Source: Panorpa germanica (taxonomy: Eukaryota; Arthropoda; Insecta; Mecoptera; Panorpidae). From it: a DNA stretch of 64,000 bases. Numbering within the stretch: the first letter of the stretch is position 1; each line of letters opens with the position of its first letter. The stretch spans positions 14,633,331-14,697,330 of the forward strand of contig OY783210.1 of assembly GCA_963678705.1 (NCBI GenBank), given 5' to 3'. The position numbers and the translations under genes are program-made. This document shows, piece after piece, positions 48,076 to 59,578 of the stretch. The notes below the pieces were generated by a model that worked only from the letters and a program-made list of their open reading frames with translations, ran no database searches and was not told the origin of the DNA.

Positions 48076-49740
48076 CAAATTAATTAACAACTATTTAGAA
48101 ATTCAATGAAAGTCTGAAATGATAGACTTGCGCCATCTGTCTTTCCTGATACAGATTATGTTATGTTTTAAATGCTCATTCTAAAATTAGTTTGTTATTT
48201 GCATTGTTGTAAATATATTTAGCATTAATTAAGTGATAGGTTAGTTTCAGTACCTCATTTCCATGAAATATTGTTTACAGCTCTTGGAGCACCAATTATT
48301 GTTTATACCTTTGGCAACACCTTGTCAAGCTCTTTGTCAATTATTAACACTAAATCCCTCTTTGCTTGAGCCTTCATACGACTCTCTACTTTCATTTCAA
48401 TAAATAAATAAATACATATATCTTTCGCAAAAATCGTGTTTTTTAGTTTATCAACATTTACTATATTTTAATACATAACAAAATCAAAAAAATTGAGGAT
48501 AGAACCAGTATAAAACAAATTTAAATTCACGTAATTAGCGAATCAACAATAACAGTACTACGGGGATTTTTCATCATGCAGATAATCCTAGAATCTAGTA
48601 ATATTAATAACTATGTAATTAAATATTCAAATGATTTCCGAATATGGTTAAGGAATATAGCTAACCTCTAAAAATGAAGCTCTTTCTTAAAAATGCTGGA
48701 ATTTGTTTAAAAATCTATCATACTCTACATAAACCAAATCTTCCAAGAATGTTATTGCTTACCAATGCAAATAATTTAGAGAATCGCGTCGCACTACTTT
48801 AATAGCTCAAACTCCCAGAGATTTATATCGCAGCACTCAATGGCCATCAGATAAAATTATGAAGCATTGCGGGTAGTAGAAGGGCAGGGGGTTGATATTG
48901 CGTCACGCTATTCAATTTTATTACGACGTTAAGTGGTTTGTTGGTGGTAGTAGTCCCTTTCTTTTCAACCACGTGTTTATATGACGCGATTTACACGTGA
49001 TTAGAGTAGGACAACGCTTTTTGAGGATGCAATGCCTCTCGCTCTCTCTCAGTATCGAACGCGTGTAAAAACAGGCTTAGGGTTTGTTTAAACTTCATAA
49101 AACTAATTTTTTAAACTATTAGAAACTATGTAAGGAATATTTATTGCTTTTTATTTAGTTAATTAAATTCTCATGGGAGAGTTTTCTTTATAATATTTGT
49201 TGGGGGCTTTTTGTAGATTTTTTAGTATGCAAAATTTAATAGCAGAATAGTTGTCATTGTCGCCAAGATTCTGGCGCTAGGATGCAGTGGCGGAGTAAGG
49301 CATGGTCTTTATGGTCTCATCTTTATATGTCTCCAATACTTTTTCCTATTTTAAATATGCTAAAGAAACCGATTTTCGATAAAATCGGTGGCGTATGAGC
49401 CGACACAATTCACCCCAACTAATTGCGGTGAGTAAATTGGAATTGGATTCAAGGTCCTACTGAGGTTCGTTGCAAGTTATTAAGAACTATCTAAAGTGAA
49501 ATAAATGGGAAAGTAAATAAAAGACACACACAAAAAAACACAGACGATGATCAACTGGAAAGAAACGAAAGAAATGAATTCGATTTTTGAAAACACGTGC
49601 GTATGCGAATGAAATGTTGTGTCAAAATTTAATGTTTTAAACATATGCATGCTGAATTTTTATATATAAAGATCAATATAAAATCAAAAAATCACTATGC
49701 AAAATATATAACAATCCCGAGTTTAAATTTTAGACCTATC
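48076..49740. other. No gene recognised
   Basis: Includes a GC-richer stretch at 48860-49080 with CTCTCGCTCTCTCTC near 49038. No open frame. Confidence 0.4.
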
Positions 49741-49870
49741 CTTATCCTAAAATGGATCGTTGCTCCTCTTTTCATCCTAAAAACAGTAAAATGAACCTCG
49801 TTCCATCCTAAACGTTATATGACCCTCGCGTGATCCTAAATGAAATCATGATCCTCGTCTTATCATAATA
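49741..49870 (+). repeat. Degenerate tandem repeat, period about 30 bp
   Basis: ATCCTAA or ATCATAA recurs at 49744, 49774, 49805, 49833 and 49862, each preceded by a CCTC-like segment. Spacings are 30, 31, 28 and 29. Units vary too much for a CRISPR repeat. Confidence 0.5.
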
Positions 49871-50400
49871 TATATTATAATTATATAAAAGAACATTATA
49901 GTATCCTGTAGACGTAAAAATCGTTATTATATTGTAAGGCATGCGTCTCTTAAATAATTCTTTCTACCTATCTTCTATCTACAGTACTATGAAAGACTTT
50001 TATCAGTTAAGTATCCTGTACAAAAACCAGTGACAATCAGTGAACCGAGATATTTTTTTTCCATTAAACTTCTACATAAACTAAAGCTTTATAGATACTG
50101 GTTTATAAGCACCGCGTAATCTTACAAGACTCTCCAGTTCTCCAGTTTGTTTATGCCTTCATTCTCCAGAGTCCAGCTTCCTGGAACAGCCACAAAGAGG
50201 ACAACGCAACAGCCACCTGCAAACAAACAGGACTATAAAATCCTGTTTGCTGACCATGACTTATTCCAGGGTTATTCAACTTGTTGTTTTCATTTATTTT
50301 TATTTAAAGTAAGCTTTATTTAAGACACTAGCACTATCTAGTGACTGTCGATGGCTTCCTACTTTGCTGACAGATTTTAAGAACACAAAAACATAGATTC
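49871..50400. other. No gene recognised
   Basis: A less AT-rich patch near 50125-50250 without a frame. Confidence 0.4.
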
Positions 50401-50402
50401 TA

Positions 50403-50616
50403 TAGTCCAAATCATGATAGTTCGGCAGTGACTTATACTTAAAAGAGGTTATAAGAGCGGTATAAATCTATAATACGATAATGAATTTTATCTTATTCGT
50501 TTCTATACACATTATAGAAAAATAAATGAGTCAGTGCTTTTTAATTATACCGGCAGTTTATACCCCACAACTTGTTTTAAGTATGAGTCGCCGCCGAACT
50601 CTCGTTATTTGAACTC
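50403..50616. mobile_element. 203-bp-type MITE, copy 2
   Basis: Reverse-oriented relative of 40091-40293 with inverted ends and flanking TA. The cores share ATACGATAATGAATTTTATC. Confidence 0.65.
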
Positions 50617-50618
50617 TA

Positions 50619-52305
50619 CCTTACATTCGTGTAATATTTAACTGTACTAAAAACTTGTAATCATTAAAAAGGACTTTATAATTCTTAAAAAGGTGTTCTT
50701 AAGAAGTTTGAAGTGTTTGGTAAGCATGCTAACGCGCAAAATGGTAAAAAAACATTAAACCAGGAAAATAACTAATAACAGGTAACTTTCATTATATTAG
50801 TGGAATATATTTTGCCTGTATAACATGGATAAGCAAATTTTTGTAAAGAATGGTCCATTTTCTTTATACTTTAAGTGTCTAAGTCATCTAACTCTTCTTA
50901 TAATGATTATAATTTTATTTAATGTCTGCCTATTTTCGATGCTGAGTCCTATCACCAACGTCCTCTTATACTTATGGTATCGTGGCCTCATATATGTATA
51001 TTACACTGCAACCTCATAAGCTTCATGTACGTCAATAGTATTTCTAAGTACAAAGCCTAATAGAGATTCTGTCCGGTGTAAATTGTCACCGATTCCATCG
51101 TATCCAATGCCAATTTATCACATATTTTTATCTATCCTGTTAAAATTTGTCAGTGTAAGTTTATTACAGATTCCATTCTATTTAACATACATTTTTCTCC
51201 ATTTCCAATGCAAGGCAAGTACCCATTTGCTCTTCCACGGTCTGCAATGGAAGAAACCTTTCCAAAGTAAACATTTCTACTTCCTAATTTATATTTAAGA
51301 ATCTTAAAAAAAAAACAACAATATATTAAACTGAAAATTTCTAGCTAGTAATTGAATAAAATAAAAATATTATACGGAAACCTTTTTATGCATTATGAAT
51401 GATGGAGTATCGATCGCCTAACACCTTTTACAAATTTCAGAATACCGCCATTAACGATAATAATTAATAATAAACTTTATTTAACTTTTACCACTTGTTT
51501 TGAATAAATTAACAAGTACTAGATTTTAAATGTCAGTTTTTTTAAATTGTTTATCATGAAAAAAGTTAATATATTCGCATGAGAAATGAATGTAGGCTAA
51601 AGTGGCAGCCAGTGTTCACGGTTATCCGTCATGGTCCTAATTCAGCTGTCAGGAATATTAAAAACATATAAAAACGTTTGTTTTCCGTTAAATATTAAAC
51701 ATTAATTTCTTTTTTGTGATTTGCTGATATGTAAAAGTACTTACCCTTAAGCTATAGCTAAAAAAATGTGGATATACTTTTACAAACGAAAGTGTCTCTT
51801 AGAAAATTATACTTTTATATTTCAGTGTCGTAACATCAACATTAAGGTAGAAAATGAATCTCGGAATTAGCTTGTAATAAGCTAGCAAATTAGGAACTGG
51901 CACTACATCACAATTTTCTACATGAGTGCTAGAAATGAATGAAGTTTGACATTTACTCTGTAAGACAATTTTCATTCCGTTTTTGCAAGATCTGTAGGTG
52001 ATTATAGGAACCAGGACAGTGTGTTTTAACATACAATTGTTAGCTAAATTTTATGTTAGTTTATTTAATGTATAGAGGCACTATTATGATAAAGACAAAG
52101 ATGTCTTTAAGCTTACATCCTTTTAAATGAATAGGAACATAATTGACTTGCAGGTATACGTTTAAAACTTTTACGGCTCAAAAAATAAGGACACACTAAA
52201 GATAAATTGTTCCAGCTGACCTAGATTTCTAACACGACGTCGTGTTAATACACCTCACTGTAAAGTTTTTATGTCAGTGCCCTCCCTAGCTTGTTGTGCC
52301 TTTTT
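50619..52305. other. No gene; dispersed motif cluster
   Basis: 51835-51975 carries GTAGAAAATGAATCTC, TAGCTTGTAATAAGCTAGC and ATTTTCTACATGAG of the dispersed motif family. Frames at 50825-51298 are AT-driven and unrecognised. Confidence 0.4.
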
Positions 52306-52552
52306 TTTATTTCTTTATTTTTGACACACTGACAATAAACTTCTTTTAAATATAAATTCTACTGCATTTTGACAGATTGTCACATTTTGAAGGTTTTACA
52401 ACATTAGACCTTGTAAAGTTCTAAAAAAACTAAGAAAACTTAAAAAATAAATTAAATTAAAAATAGTACTGTGAATGACTCTACGCGTATTGCCATATGC
52501 TAAACAATTTAAATTAAATACAACATTAAATTAAAGCAGTGAGAGGGCATGA
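52306..52552 (+). mobile_element. Partial TCATTCCCACT-family MITE
   Basis: Matches the right half of 11991-12475 (TTTTGACAGATTG.CACATTTTG, then TACTGTGAATGACT). The terminus is altered to CAGTGAGAGGGCATGA. Confidence 0.55.
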
Positions 52553-53638
52553 TACTTATAGGGCAAGAATTAGTATATTTAAAACCAAAGAATCGCACAA
52601 AAGGGAAGACGAGTGAAAGCAACAAGTCGACCAACCAGTGCAAGGGTTGCTTTTCAAATCTATCTTATTTAATAGTGCATAAGATAGCACCCTTGACTTT
52701 CCCTTTTATTCAATAAAGTCAATGTGTTGGATGCGACCCGTGCTACAAATAGAAGCACGCATTTAACAATAAAGACGATTATCTAACAATTTCTACCTTA
52801 CTATACCCGAGCACTAGACAGTAGTTTTTATTAAAAAGAAATAAAGAACGCTACCTCATTTCACAAAACAAAACTCTGTTTCTGTATCTAAATCAAGTTT
52901 GTTTTTTACTCAATACATACTCATCTTATGCACTCACACGTAAATAACGTATGTCTTACAGATCGGATAGATTTGGATCACAGTCAGACGTTATCCAGTT
53001 GACTATCAGTAACTAAAGTGCAACTGGAGTCGATTTGGTCTGTTGGACTTGGACCTGGGCGTTGCATTTACGAAGTAGTACTCGATCCTAAAGACCTGGG
53101 GACTTGGGGACCTGGACAGTCGCTGTGAATCACCGTCTGCCTGACGGGTGCTTCGATTATCCACTTCAAGGGACATTAACTTGAGCCTCGTCGTCTACTA
53201 TTATATTGTCTGTAGACTATTCTCCTCTAACTAACCGATCTATTATGGCGTGTGGAAGATAGAGCAACAACCATCAACCGACGGATTACAAAAAATAGTC
53301 GTAAAAAGTACTGGAAACAATTCTTATAACCAAATCAGGTTTTAGTGTGTAATCAAGTTTAGTGTGTGTCTTTGTGTGTGTACAGCGTGCTCTGTCAGGG
53401 ACGTATTCGTGTTAATGCTGAATCAAATTCATTGCTGACATAACCTCAATCTTTAGAACGGGATTGTGAACCATATTCTATTAATTTGTACTATATGTTG
53501 ACATCAAATGTCAAATAATATAAAGTCGCAATAATGTATAAGATATTAACAATTAAAATAGTCATTTATGTTCTTCTAATCATTTAAGTTGATCCCTTTA
53601 TGGAAAACTTATGGAAAATACTCTCTTCACTTCTATAT
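52553..53638. other. Unassigned, partly less AT-rich
   Basis: 52960-53330 is near balanced composition and includes a GACCTGGG-type repetition at 53090-53120, but has no frame. 53475-53600 is a fragment of the GGGCTTGTGTCC element. Confidence 0.4.
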
Positions 53639-54277
53639 AATGGGCTTGTGTCCTATGTCTTAATTTCTATAAAAGTGTACTATATATTGATAAAGTCAGT
53701 TACTAGAATCTCAAATGTTCAATTATTTTTTAATAACTCCTTATATGTTAAGAGATATTAACAATTAAAAAAGTCATTTTGTCTCTTTAATTATTAAAGG
53801 GATTCAACGTTGTACACATTCCAAGTGCATATGACATCACAATCCTTGTGTAAGGTTACCAACGTTACAGCTCAGAAATCTCTGCTATATGTATTTATAT
53901 ATCAAAATATCAAAAATTATTTACAGCTATTTCAAGAAACAATCAAATTTCAATATTATGTCTACCGCAATAGGGTTAAATAAAATAAAAACTTATTATT
54001 CTTTGATTTGACTTGATTATTTTACTACCAACAGCTACAGAACTTTACCACAGCACTGACCTACTCAACAAATAACTGACGTATAAATGCATTTCATGTC
54101 ATACAAATATGTCAGACCATTTCTAGCGCTAAAACTATAATTCAAACTTTTAATTACTATATATCCGTCAATATTTAGATATTTAATAAAATAGACACGG
54201 CAATACACATTTATTAACATCAATTTCAATCAACAATTGAAAAATCGACCACTAAAAAATGAGGACACAAGCCCATT
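53639..54277 (+). mobile_element. GGGCTTGTGTCC TIR element, most complete copy
   Basis: Both tips (AATGGGCTTGTGTCCT) are present and inverted, and the element is 639 bp. Copies at 42586 and 46533 align along it, and fragments lie at 5076, 19826, 53475 and 60835. There is no coding capacity and no obvious TSD, so the superfamily is unknown. Confidence 0.75.
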
Positions 54278-55105
54278 GGTATTTTACTAGTGATCGATGT
54301 GTTTAAGGGTCTTTGGTTGAGTATAAATAAATTGTCTGCCTTTGTCACACCTCCTACAATAAACTTACCATGTACAAGTAATTTTGAGAGGCACTGGTCC
54401 ATCCAGATCTTCAATATATAGTGAAACAACATTTAGATCACGAACCATTAAAACCTGATGCCTTAAGTAAGTGATTTAAAAACTATAAATCTAAGGTAGG
54501 TAATAAAGAAATAATATATGAATACGTACGTAGGACTTATTATAAAATGACTCATTCGCTTTATTTTTTTATTGTTTTTTTTTTGCTGTATTTTTTGTAT
54601 TTGTAGAGGAGTGTGCGGATTTAACCAGTCAACGAGCCACCGGTACAATGGCTTAGCTATCGGTCGTTATAGTACACGACCTGGTTTGTTACTCTGGTTG
54701 CCATATGTTATCATGCAGGCGTCACTGACTAGTTCTCACGTGATTTAAATATCCTTTATTTGCATGTACGATGTTACCCCTACGCATTTTAGTTTACACA
54801 AATATAAATATAAATAAATGTTATATATACTCGTATAATAAACAGGTGTATTTAAATATAATATATGCACATACAAATGTCTATAAAAACCTAACCTCAA
54901 AATATATTGAATCAAGCGGAACGATTCAAATGTGCTATTAGATTAAATTTACTGATAAACGTTTATTTGTATATTTATGAATATACTCTACATTAAACTT
55001 AATGAATCTACGAGTAACTGTCGAATATATGTGTAGCGCAAATAAATACAAGAAAGCATGGTACACCTGTAAACACAAACGTAATATTGACGTAACGTTT
55101 ATATA
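54278..55105. other. No gene recognised
   Basis: AT-rich with poly-T runs. Confidence 0.45.
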
Positions 55106-55111
55106 TATATT

Positions 55112-55360
55112 TTTTTTTATTTATTTATTTATTTGCCTTAACTTTTATTCGTTATAGCCACTATCAAACATTTTTTATACATATTTTATAATTTATGATT
55201 CTATTTTACAAATTTCTAAATATTTCAATAATTCACTAATTAATTTTGAATCACTTAACAAAAATTTAGTATTAACAGAAGAAGCTTTAATCACATCTAA
55301 TATATCACTACTGAATTTTGATCCTTCTAAACTATAATTTATGCATTCAAATATAATATC
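55112..55360 (-). mobile_element. LINE 3' end, second copy of the 59.6 kb family
   Basis: Similar to 59590-59790 on the same strand. It contains the ORF2 C-terminus, a short 3' UTR (GTTTGATAGTGGCTATAACG) and an (AAAT)n-type tail at 55117-55135. Strongly 5' truncated. Confidence 0.65.
55193..55356 (-). pseudogene. LINE ORF2 C-terminal 50 or so residues
   Basis: Reads IFECINYSLEGSKFSSDILD, then VIKASSVN and on to KIES and a stop. The 59.6 kb copy reads the same with conservative changes (R/G, E/D, V/I), so both descend from a coding sequence. Confidence 0.6.
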
Positions 55361-56050
55361 TCCTTACTTCCGTCATTCACCCCCTTCGCTTACAATATCT
55401 CCTCCAGGCATAATGCAGTTTTCATCTTCTCCCAAACTGATTCTTTTTGAAATTTTCTTTAGTTTTTTTCAGTTCAATGTACAGTAGGAATAATTTTGTG
55501 CGATTTTGTGGCTTCAGGCTGCTTGTTTTTAGCTAAAAATTAGTTTATTATAAATAGAGCCGTTTTATTTTAAATGCCGCATTGGCACTTCAAAAATATT
55601 CTCCACAGATTTCTACACTATACTTGACTTAGTATAAGAATTGTTAATATTATCCAAGTTTCGAAATTAACGAACTTCTTTCAAAAGCTATATTCGAGTG
55701 TGTGTGTCCATTGTGACGCGAAACAAAGCTATTCTGCACTCGCACATTTTACTTCACCACTTTGAATGTGATATCCATTTCCTCTCCCTTCCATCATGCG
55801 AAACCCTTATATTTCTAATTACATGACCTTTTTCGAAAACGAATGTATTGTACTTTTACAATTGTTTTTGTTTTTGTCAACCCTTTGCCTTTGCTAAACA
55901 AGCTACCCCTATTTCTATTTTTAACTGAAATGAGTGAATTGGTAGGGTGACATTATTTTTACCGCTGATTGAGATCTCATCCAGTTACACGGTAGAGCAA
56001 TTTCATTTTATAAATGTTTGAAGCTGTATTGTGTGAATTTAATATGAGAT
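55361..56050. other. No gene recognised
   Basis: Mixed composition, no frame of note. Confidence 0.4.
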
Positions 56051-56051
56051 A

Positions 56052-56071
56052 CCTGCCTGCCTGCCTGCCTG
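56052..56071. repeat. (CCTG)n microsatellite
   Basis: Four to five CCTG units. Confidence 0.8.
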
Positions 56072-56159
56072 GTGATGGTTGGCACTTAATAGAGCTGTCG
56101 TCATGACTGCCAAAACGGTAAAAATCTGTTAATTTATAATAACAGTAATAATGTAGCTA

Positions 56160-56700
56160 GAAATGTACAGCTCTCGGAAAATATCGATTCAGAAGAACGA
56201 AAAAGATGAAATAGAGAGTGAGTGTAATGAGTGGATAAAGAGATAAGTTTAAAGAAAATAAAGGAGGAGTAAAGGAAGGAGAAATAATGATAGAACAAGA
56301 TCTGACAAGGAATAAAAGGAAGATGCAAGTGAGACTGGTGAGATAGGTGAAACAAGAAAAAGAGAAAAAATATTAAGAATTTGGATACATGAAAGTGTTG
56401 ATGAAACGAGAGACATGAATATGAAATGAGAAGAGAAAGAGGATAGAAATGGAGAAGAGAAGTATAATCAGAGAAGGACAAAGAGAAAAGTAAAACGCGA
56501 AGTAGGAAGGTATGGAGGAAAACGAGCAAGTCATAATAAGAACAAGAAAATACAGGAGAAGTAAGTATAGCGAAAAAAGAAGTCAAAGAAAGTGAAAGAA
56601 GATGAATGAATTAAATATGGAGGCGCAAAGAGAACGAGAACAAGTGAAGGATGAAGAACAGAACAAGGTAATGGAAGAAAACGAAGGAGGCGAATAAATT
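56160..56700 (+). repeat. Purine-rich tract
   Basis: About 540 bp of almost only A and G on the plus strand. The 150-codon minus-strand frame at 56134-56586 is a product of this bias (S, F, L-rich) and is not a gene. Confidence 0.5.
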
Positions 56701-56877
56701 AGGTTAAGTTTACTTTAATTGATATTTAACGAAATATAACGGAGAGCGTAAATCCGAGAGGCAACAACAATTATAAAATACCGATTCACCTTCGCATCAA
56801 ACCTACGATTTATAAATTAGATTCAACAGTAGCGCGCATCATAAAACCTACGTGACATCCACGACGCTATAAAATAC

Positions 56878-56880
56878 TAA
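56878..56880. repeat. Harbinger target-site duplication, left
   Basis: TAA, the usual 3-bp (TWA) PIF/Harbinger target, repeated at 59221-59223. Confidence 0.85.
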
Positions 56881-57154
56881 GGCCCGGTTTTATGGTCTTT
56901 TATTTACTTCGGGGTTACGAAACCCCGAGTTAGCTTAGTTCGATACTTATTTTTGTATCGGGTTTTATGGTCCAAATTTAATCCCGGGTTAGTTAATACT
57001 GAGAAAAATAAATAAACCGTAACGTAAACCATTCATTTTACGGCAAGTGGTACGTAGCAGAGATAATAGTACGTAGTAGATTTAAATGTTTATGAAATGG
57101 GAATATTTGTTTACATTAGTAAATGTCAGATTCAGTTTAATTATTGTTTTAAAA

Positions 57155-57608
57155 ATGTCTGACAAGAGAACACGTACGTTTAATTTCTCTATTGAGGATT
57201 GCCAAGTTCTAATAGATGCGGTGGAAAGTTTCAAGCCAATTGTTTTAAACACGAAAACGGATGGAGTCACTTCCAGAATTTGCAGTTTTGAAAATGTTTA
57301 CTTAAAATTATGAAGACGAATAAATAATTATTATACTTCATTATAGAGCCTGTACAGCAACATAGCTGGGATGATTATACACCAGCTATGTTGTCCATGA
57401 AGGTGCATCCTTTTTTAAAAGAACCCAACGAAAATAATGTGCTGAGTCAGACTCCAATAAACGTAGAAGCGTCAACGTGAACACAGTGAAAATGAGAACA
57501 GGAGAAATGAAATACATATATTACAAAAAAAAAAAATAGAAATAGAAATAGAATGTGAAAACATTAAATTAAAATTACTAAAAAAAAATCTTGAAAATAA
57601 AAAATGAA
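57155..57608 (+). pseudogene. Harbinger Myb/SANT-like DNA-binding protein, broken
   Basis: From ATG at 57155 the frame gives MSDKRTRTFNFSIEDCQVLI, then VESFKPIVLNTKTDGVTSR. This matches the start of the Myb/SANT-like domain found in Harbinger partners and zeste-type proteins. The second half of the domain is missing and the frame stops at 57313. After a possible acceptor (CATTATAG, 57345) comes EPVQQHSWDDYTPAM and on to INVEAST and a stop. Beyond that, in shifted frames, is a basic coiled-coil-like tail (EHSENENRRNEIH, then ECENIKLKLLKKNLENKK). There is at least one internal deletion plus frameshifts, one of them at an A run near 57527. In intact Harbingers this protein binds the ends and helps the nuclease into the nucleus. 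Confidence 0.65.
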
Positions 57609-57742
57609 AGAATACTTTATAAAGATTATTTCAATTAAGATGATATATTATAAATTGTACAATTAATACATAATAAACTATAGTACAAAAAAAATATATA
57701 TATATTTATATATTAGATAATATTATATATTAATTTAGACAA

Positions 57743-58959
57743 TTAGGTATCCCTGTTTCTAATTCTGTCGCGAAAATAGGAAATAAATACATTTCTGCTT
57801 CCAATCTGGCTTCCATTATCTTCAACAGTAGCAGAAATATTCCCTTCGGAAATAGCTCTTGCAAGTGATACTCTTGTTTCTGAATCTTCTGGTGGCTCTT
57901 GTTCTTTCTCCATTATAGCAATATTATGCAATACTGCACATGCTACAATTATGCCTTGTACTGATGTCTTCTTTAACCGAATACCCATAGCTAAGACTGG
58001 GAATCTTCTTTTCAATACACCATATTGTCTCTCCACAACATTCCTCGTTCTAATTTGCGACTCATTAAACAACTGGTGTTCAGGTAAAGTGCAATGCCTC
58101 AGTGGTGGTATCATAAAGGGTTTGCATGCATAACCAGAATCACACAATAATACATTATTGCCAAATACTCCTAACTCAAACTGCGATTGTATCCTTGAAT
58201 TTTCAAAAATTGTAGAATCATGAGTTGAGCCAGGCCATCTGGCTACAACATCTAGGATTTTCAAGGAATGATCAGATATTGTTTGTACATTGTACGAGAA
58301 ATATCCCTTTCTATTCCTATATACTTCGGCATCGGCACCTCCTGGAGATTGTATTTTAACATGGGTGCAGTCTATGGCTCCTATTACCCTTGGAAAGCTG
58401 GCTATGTTGTAAAAGCCCATATTTACTGCTTGTATTTCTGAGACAGTTGTTGGCATTTTCACATACGCTGGTCTTAATTCTGCTATTGCAGTAGTGACTC
58501 GGTGAACTGTTCTAGATGCTGTTGACTTATGCACTCCAGAAAAATCTCCAACCACAATTAAAAAACTCCCTGTTGCATAATATCTCAGAGTCAATAACAA
58601 CTGATTCATTGGAGATAGAGACGTAGTATCATTTCTGAAAGTGTGCATTATTTTAAGGTTATGCTTAAGTGATTTTACAGTATAAGTATATACATATAGC
58701 TGTGTTTTATATATTACCTGCTACTTGAAAATTCCAACTTGTCATTAATGAGATCTAAAATCTTCAATACAGTTGCCTTTTGGAAGCGAAATTTTTCATA
58801 GAAATGCATGTCATTTAAGTCATGCAAATAATTTGGTTTTTTTTTAATAATTTTCTTATTTCTCAACTTAATACTATATTCGTATAAGAGCTGGTCTTCC
58901 TCATCATCTGTTATTGCTAATTGATTATGGTCACTCACAAATAATAAAGAATTCATCAT
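57743..58959 (-). CDS. PIF/Harbinger DDE transposase (HARBI1-like nuclease)
   Basis: Two exons: 58959-58718 and 58634-57743. The 83-nt intron starts GTAATA and ends TTTCAG; joining them keeps the frame (AG|A, Arg81) and gives 377 codons, near the usual length for HARBI1-like proteins. Residues about 95-127 form a helix-turn-helix-like region (LRYYATGSF...HKSTASRTVHRV). The DDE_Tnp_4 core shows GAIDCTHV (Asp169), WPGSTHDS (Asp220), LLCDSGYA (Asp246) and RNVVERQYGVLKRRFP (Glu282). Asp246 and Glu282 are 35 residues apart. The N-terminal 60 residues are acidic then lysine-rich. No internal stop is present. The start is the first ATG of exon 1; a further 5' exon cannot be excluded. It is a domesticated-gene lookalike, but TIRs and TSD show that it is part of a transposon. 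Confidence 0.9.
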
Positions 58960-59220
58960 AAATAATTTAATTTATTAATATTATAACCTAAAATATTATA
59001 ATAATGATAGCTAAACTGGCTGAGATAGCATGATATTTTATCTCTGTTGCACACACTTACTCCGGGAGTTAAGCATTTAAACATTGATTTTTGACGGGAT
59101 ATCTTACTCCGCGATTTTAGTTCCGAGTTAGCGTTAACCCTTGACCATAAAACTCATTTTTCGTTTAATTCGGGAGTTAGCTATTTAGTTCGGTAGTAAG
59201 ACGAACCATAAAACCGGGCC

Positions 59221-59223
59221 TAA
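59221..59223. repeat. Harbinger target-site duplication, right
   Basis: TAA, matching 56878-56880. Confidence 0.85.
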
Positions 59224-59566
59224 TAGAAACATAATTATTCCGAAATAAACAAATTAATAACATGATAAAACAATATAACTGATTCACAAGCAATACAAAC
59301 GTAACAGTAGAGTTTTTACAAGTGATATATTAGCTAACTAATACTTTGCCAAGTACGACTCGGCTGTTCAGTTGTCTGCACTGCTGCTCTGCGTGCCTAC
59401 ACGTTCCAGAAACATGAAGTTAGCTGCTTTATGATGTAAAACATGGTGCGTTGTGTTGGCTGCAGTGTCACCATTGTGGAAATGTCACTGATTATTAGCG
59501 TCATTAATAAATTTAATATACGAGTATATAAATTTTTTAAGTACTACATTTCATGGTGCTGTTAAG
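59224..59566. other. No gene recognised
   Basis: A less AT-rich patch at 59350-59480, without a frame. Confidence 0.4.
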
Positions 59567-59578
59567 TAATGTACTGAT
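59567..59578. repeat. LINE target-site duplication, left
   Basis: TAATGTACTGAT, identical to 60355-60366. Confidence 0.85.

Larger units (their letters stand above)
56881..59220. mobile_element. PIF/Harbinger transposon
   Basis: The element is 2340 bp with 16-bp perfect inverted ends (GGCCCGGTTTTATGGT) and TAA on both sides. It has the two-gene plan of animal Harbingers: a spliced DDE nuclease on the minus strand and a Myb/SANT-like gene on the plus strand, converging. Inner copies of TTTTATGGTC at 56963-56972 and (inverted) 59143-59152, and several CCGRGTTAGC-like motifs near both ends, may be binding sites. The nuclease is open but the Myb gene is not, so mobility would need help in trans. 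Confidence 0.92.

Noticed and set aside
49741..49870. CRISPR-like regular array
   Set aside because: Repeat units are not conserved, spacing varies and the organism is eukaryotic.
56134..56586. 150-codon minus-strand frame
   Set aside because: It is the complement of a purine-rich tract and has the same composition artefact.
57951..58133. 60-codon plus-strand frame inside the Harbinger
   Set aside because: Antisense shadow of the transposase.
58641..58648. ATG at 58648 as the transposase start
   Set aside because: It lies inside the intron; splicing to exon 1 gives the conserved N-terminal helices and the usual protein length.
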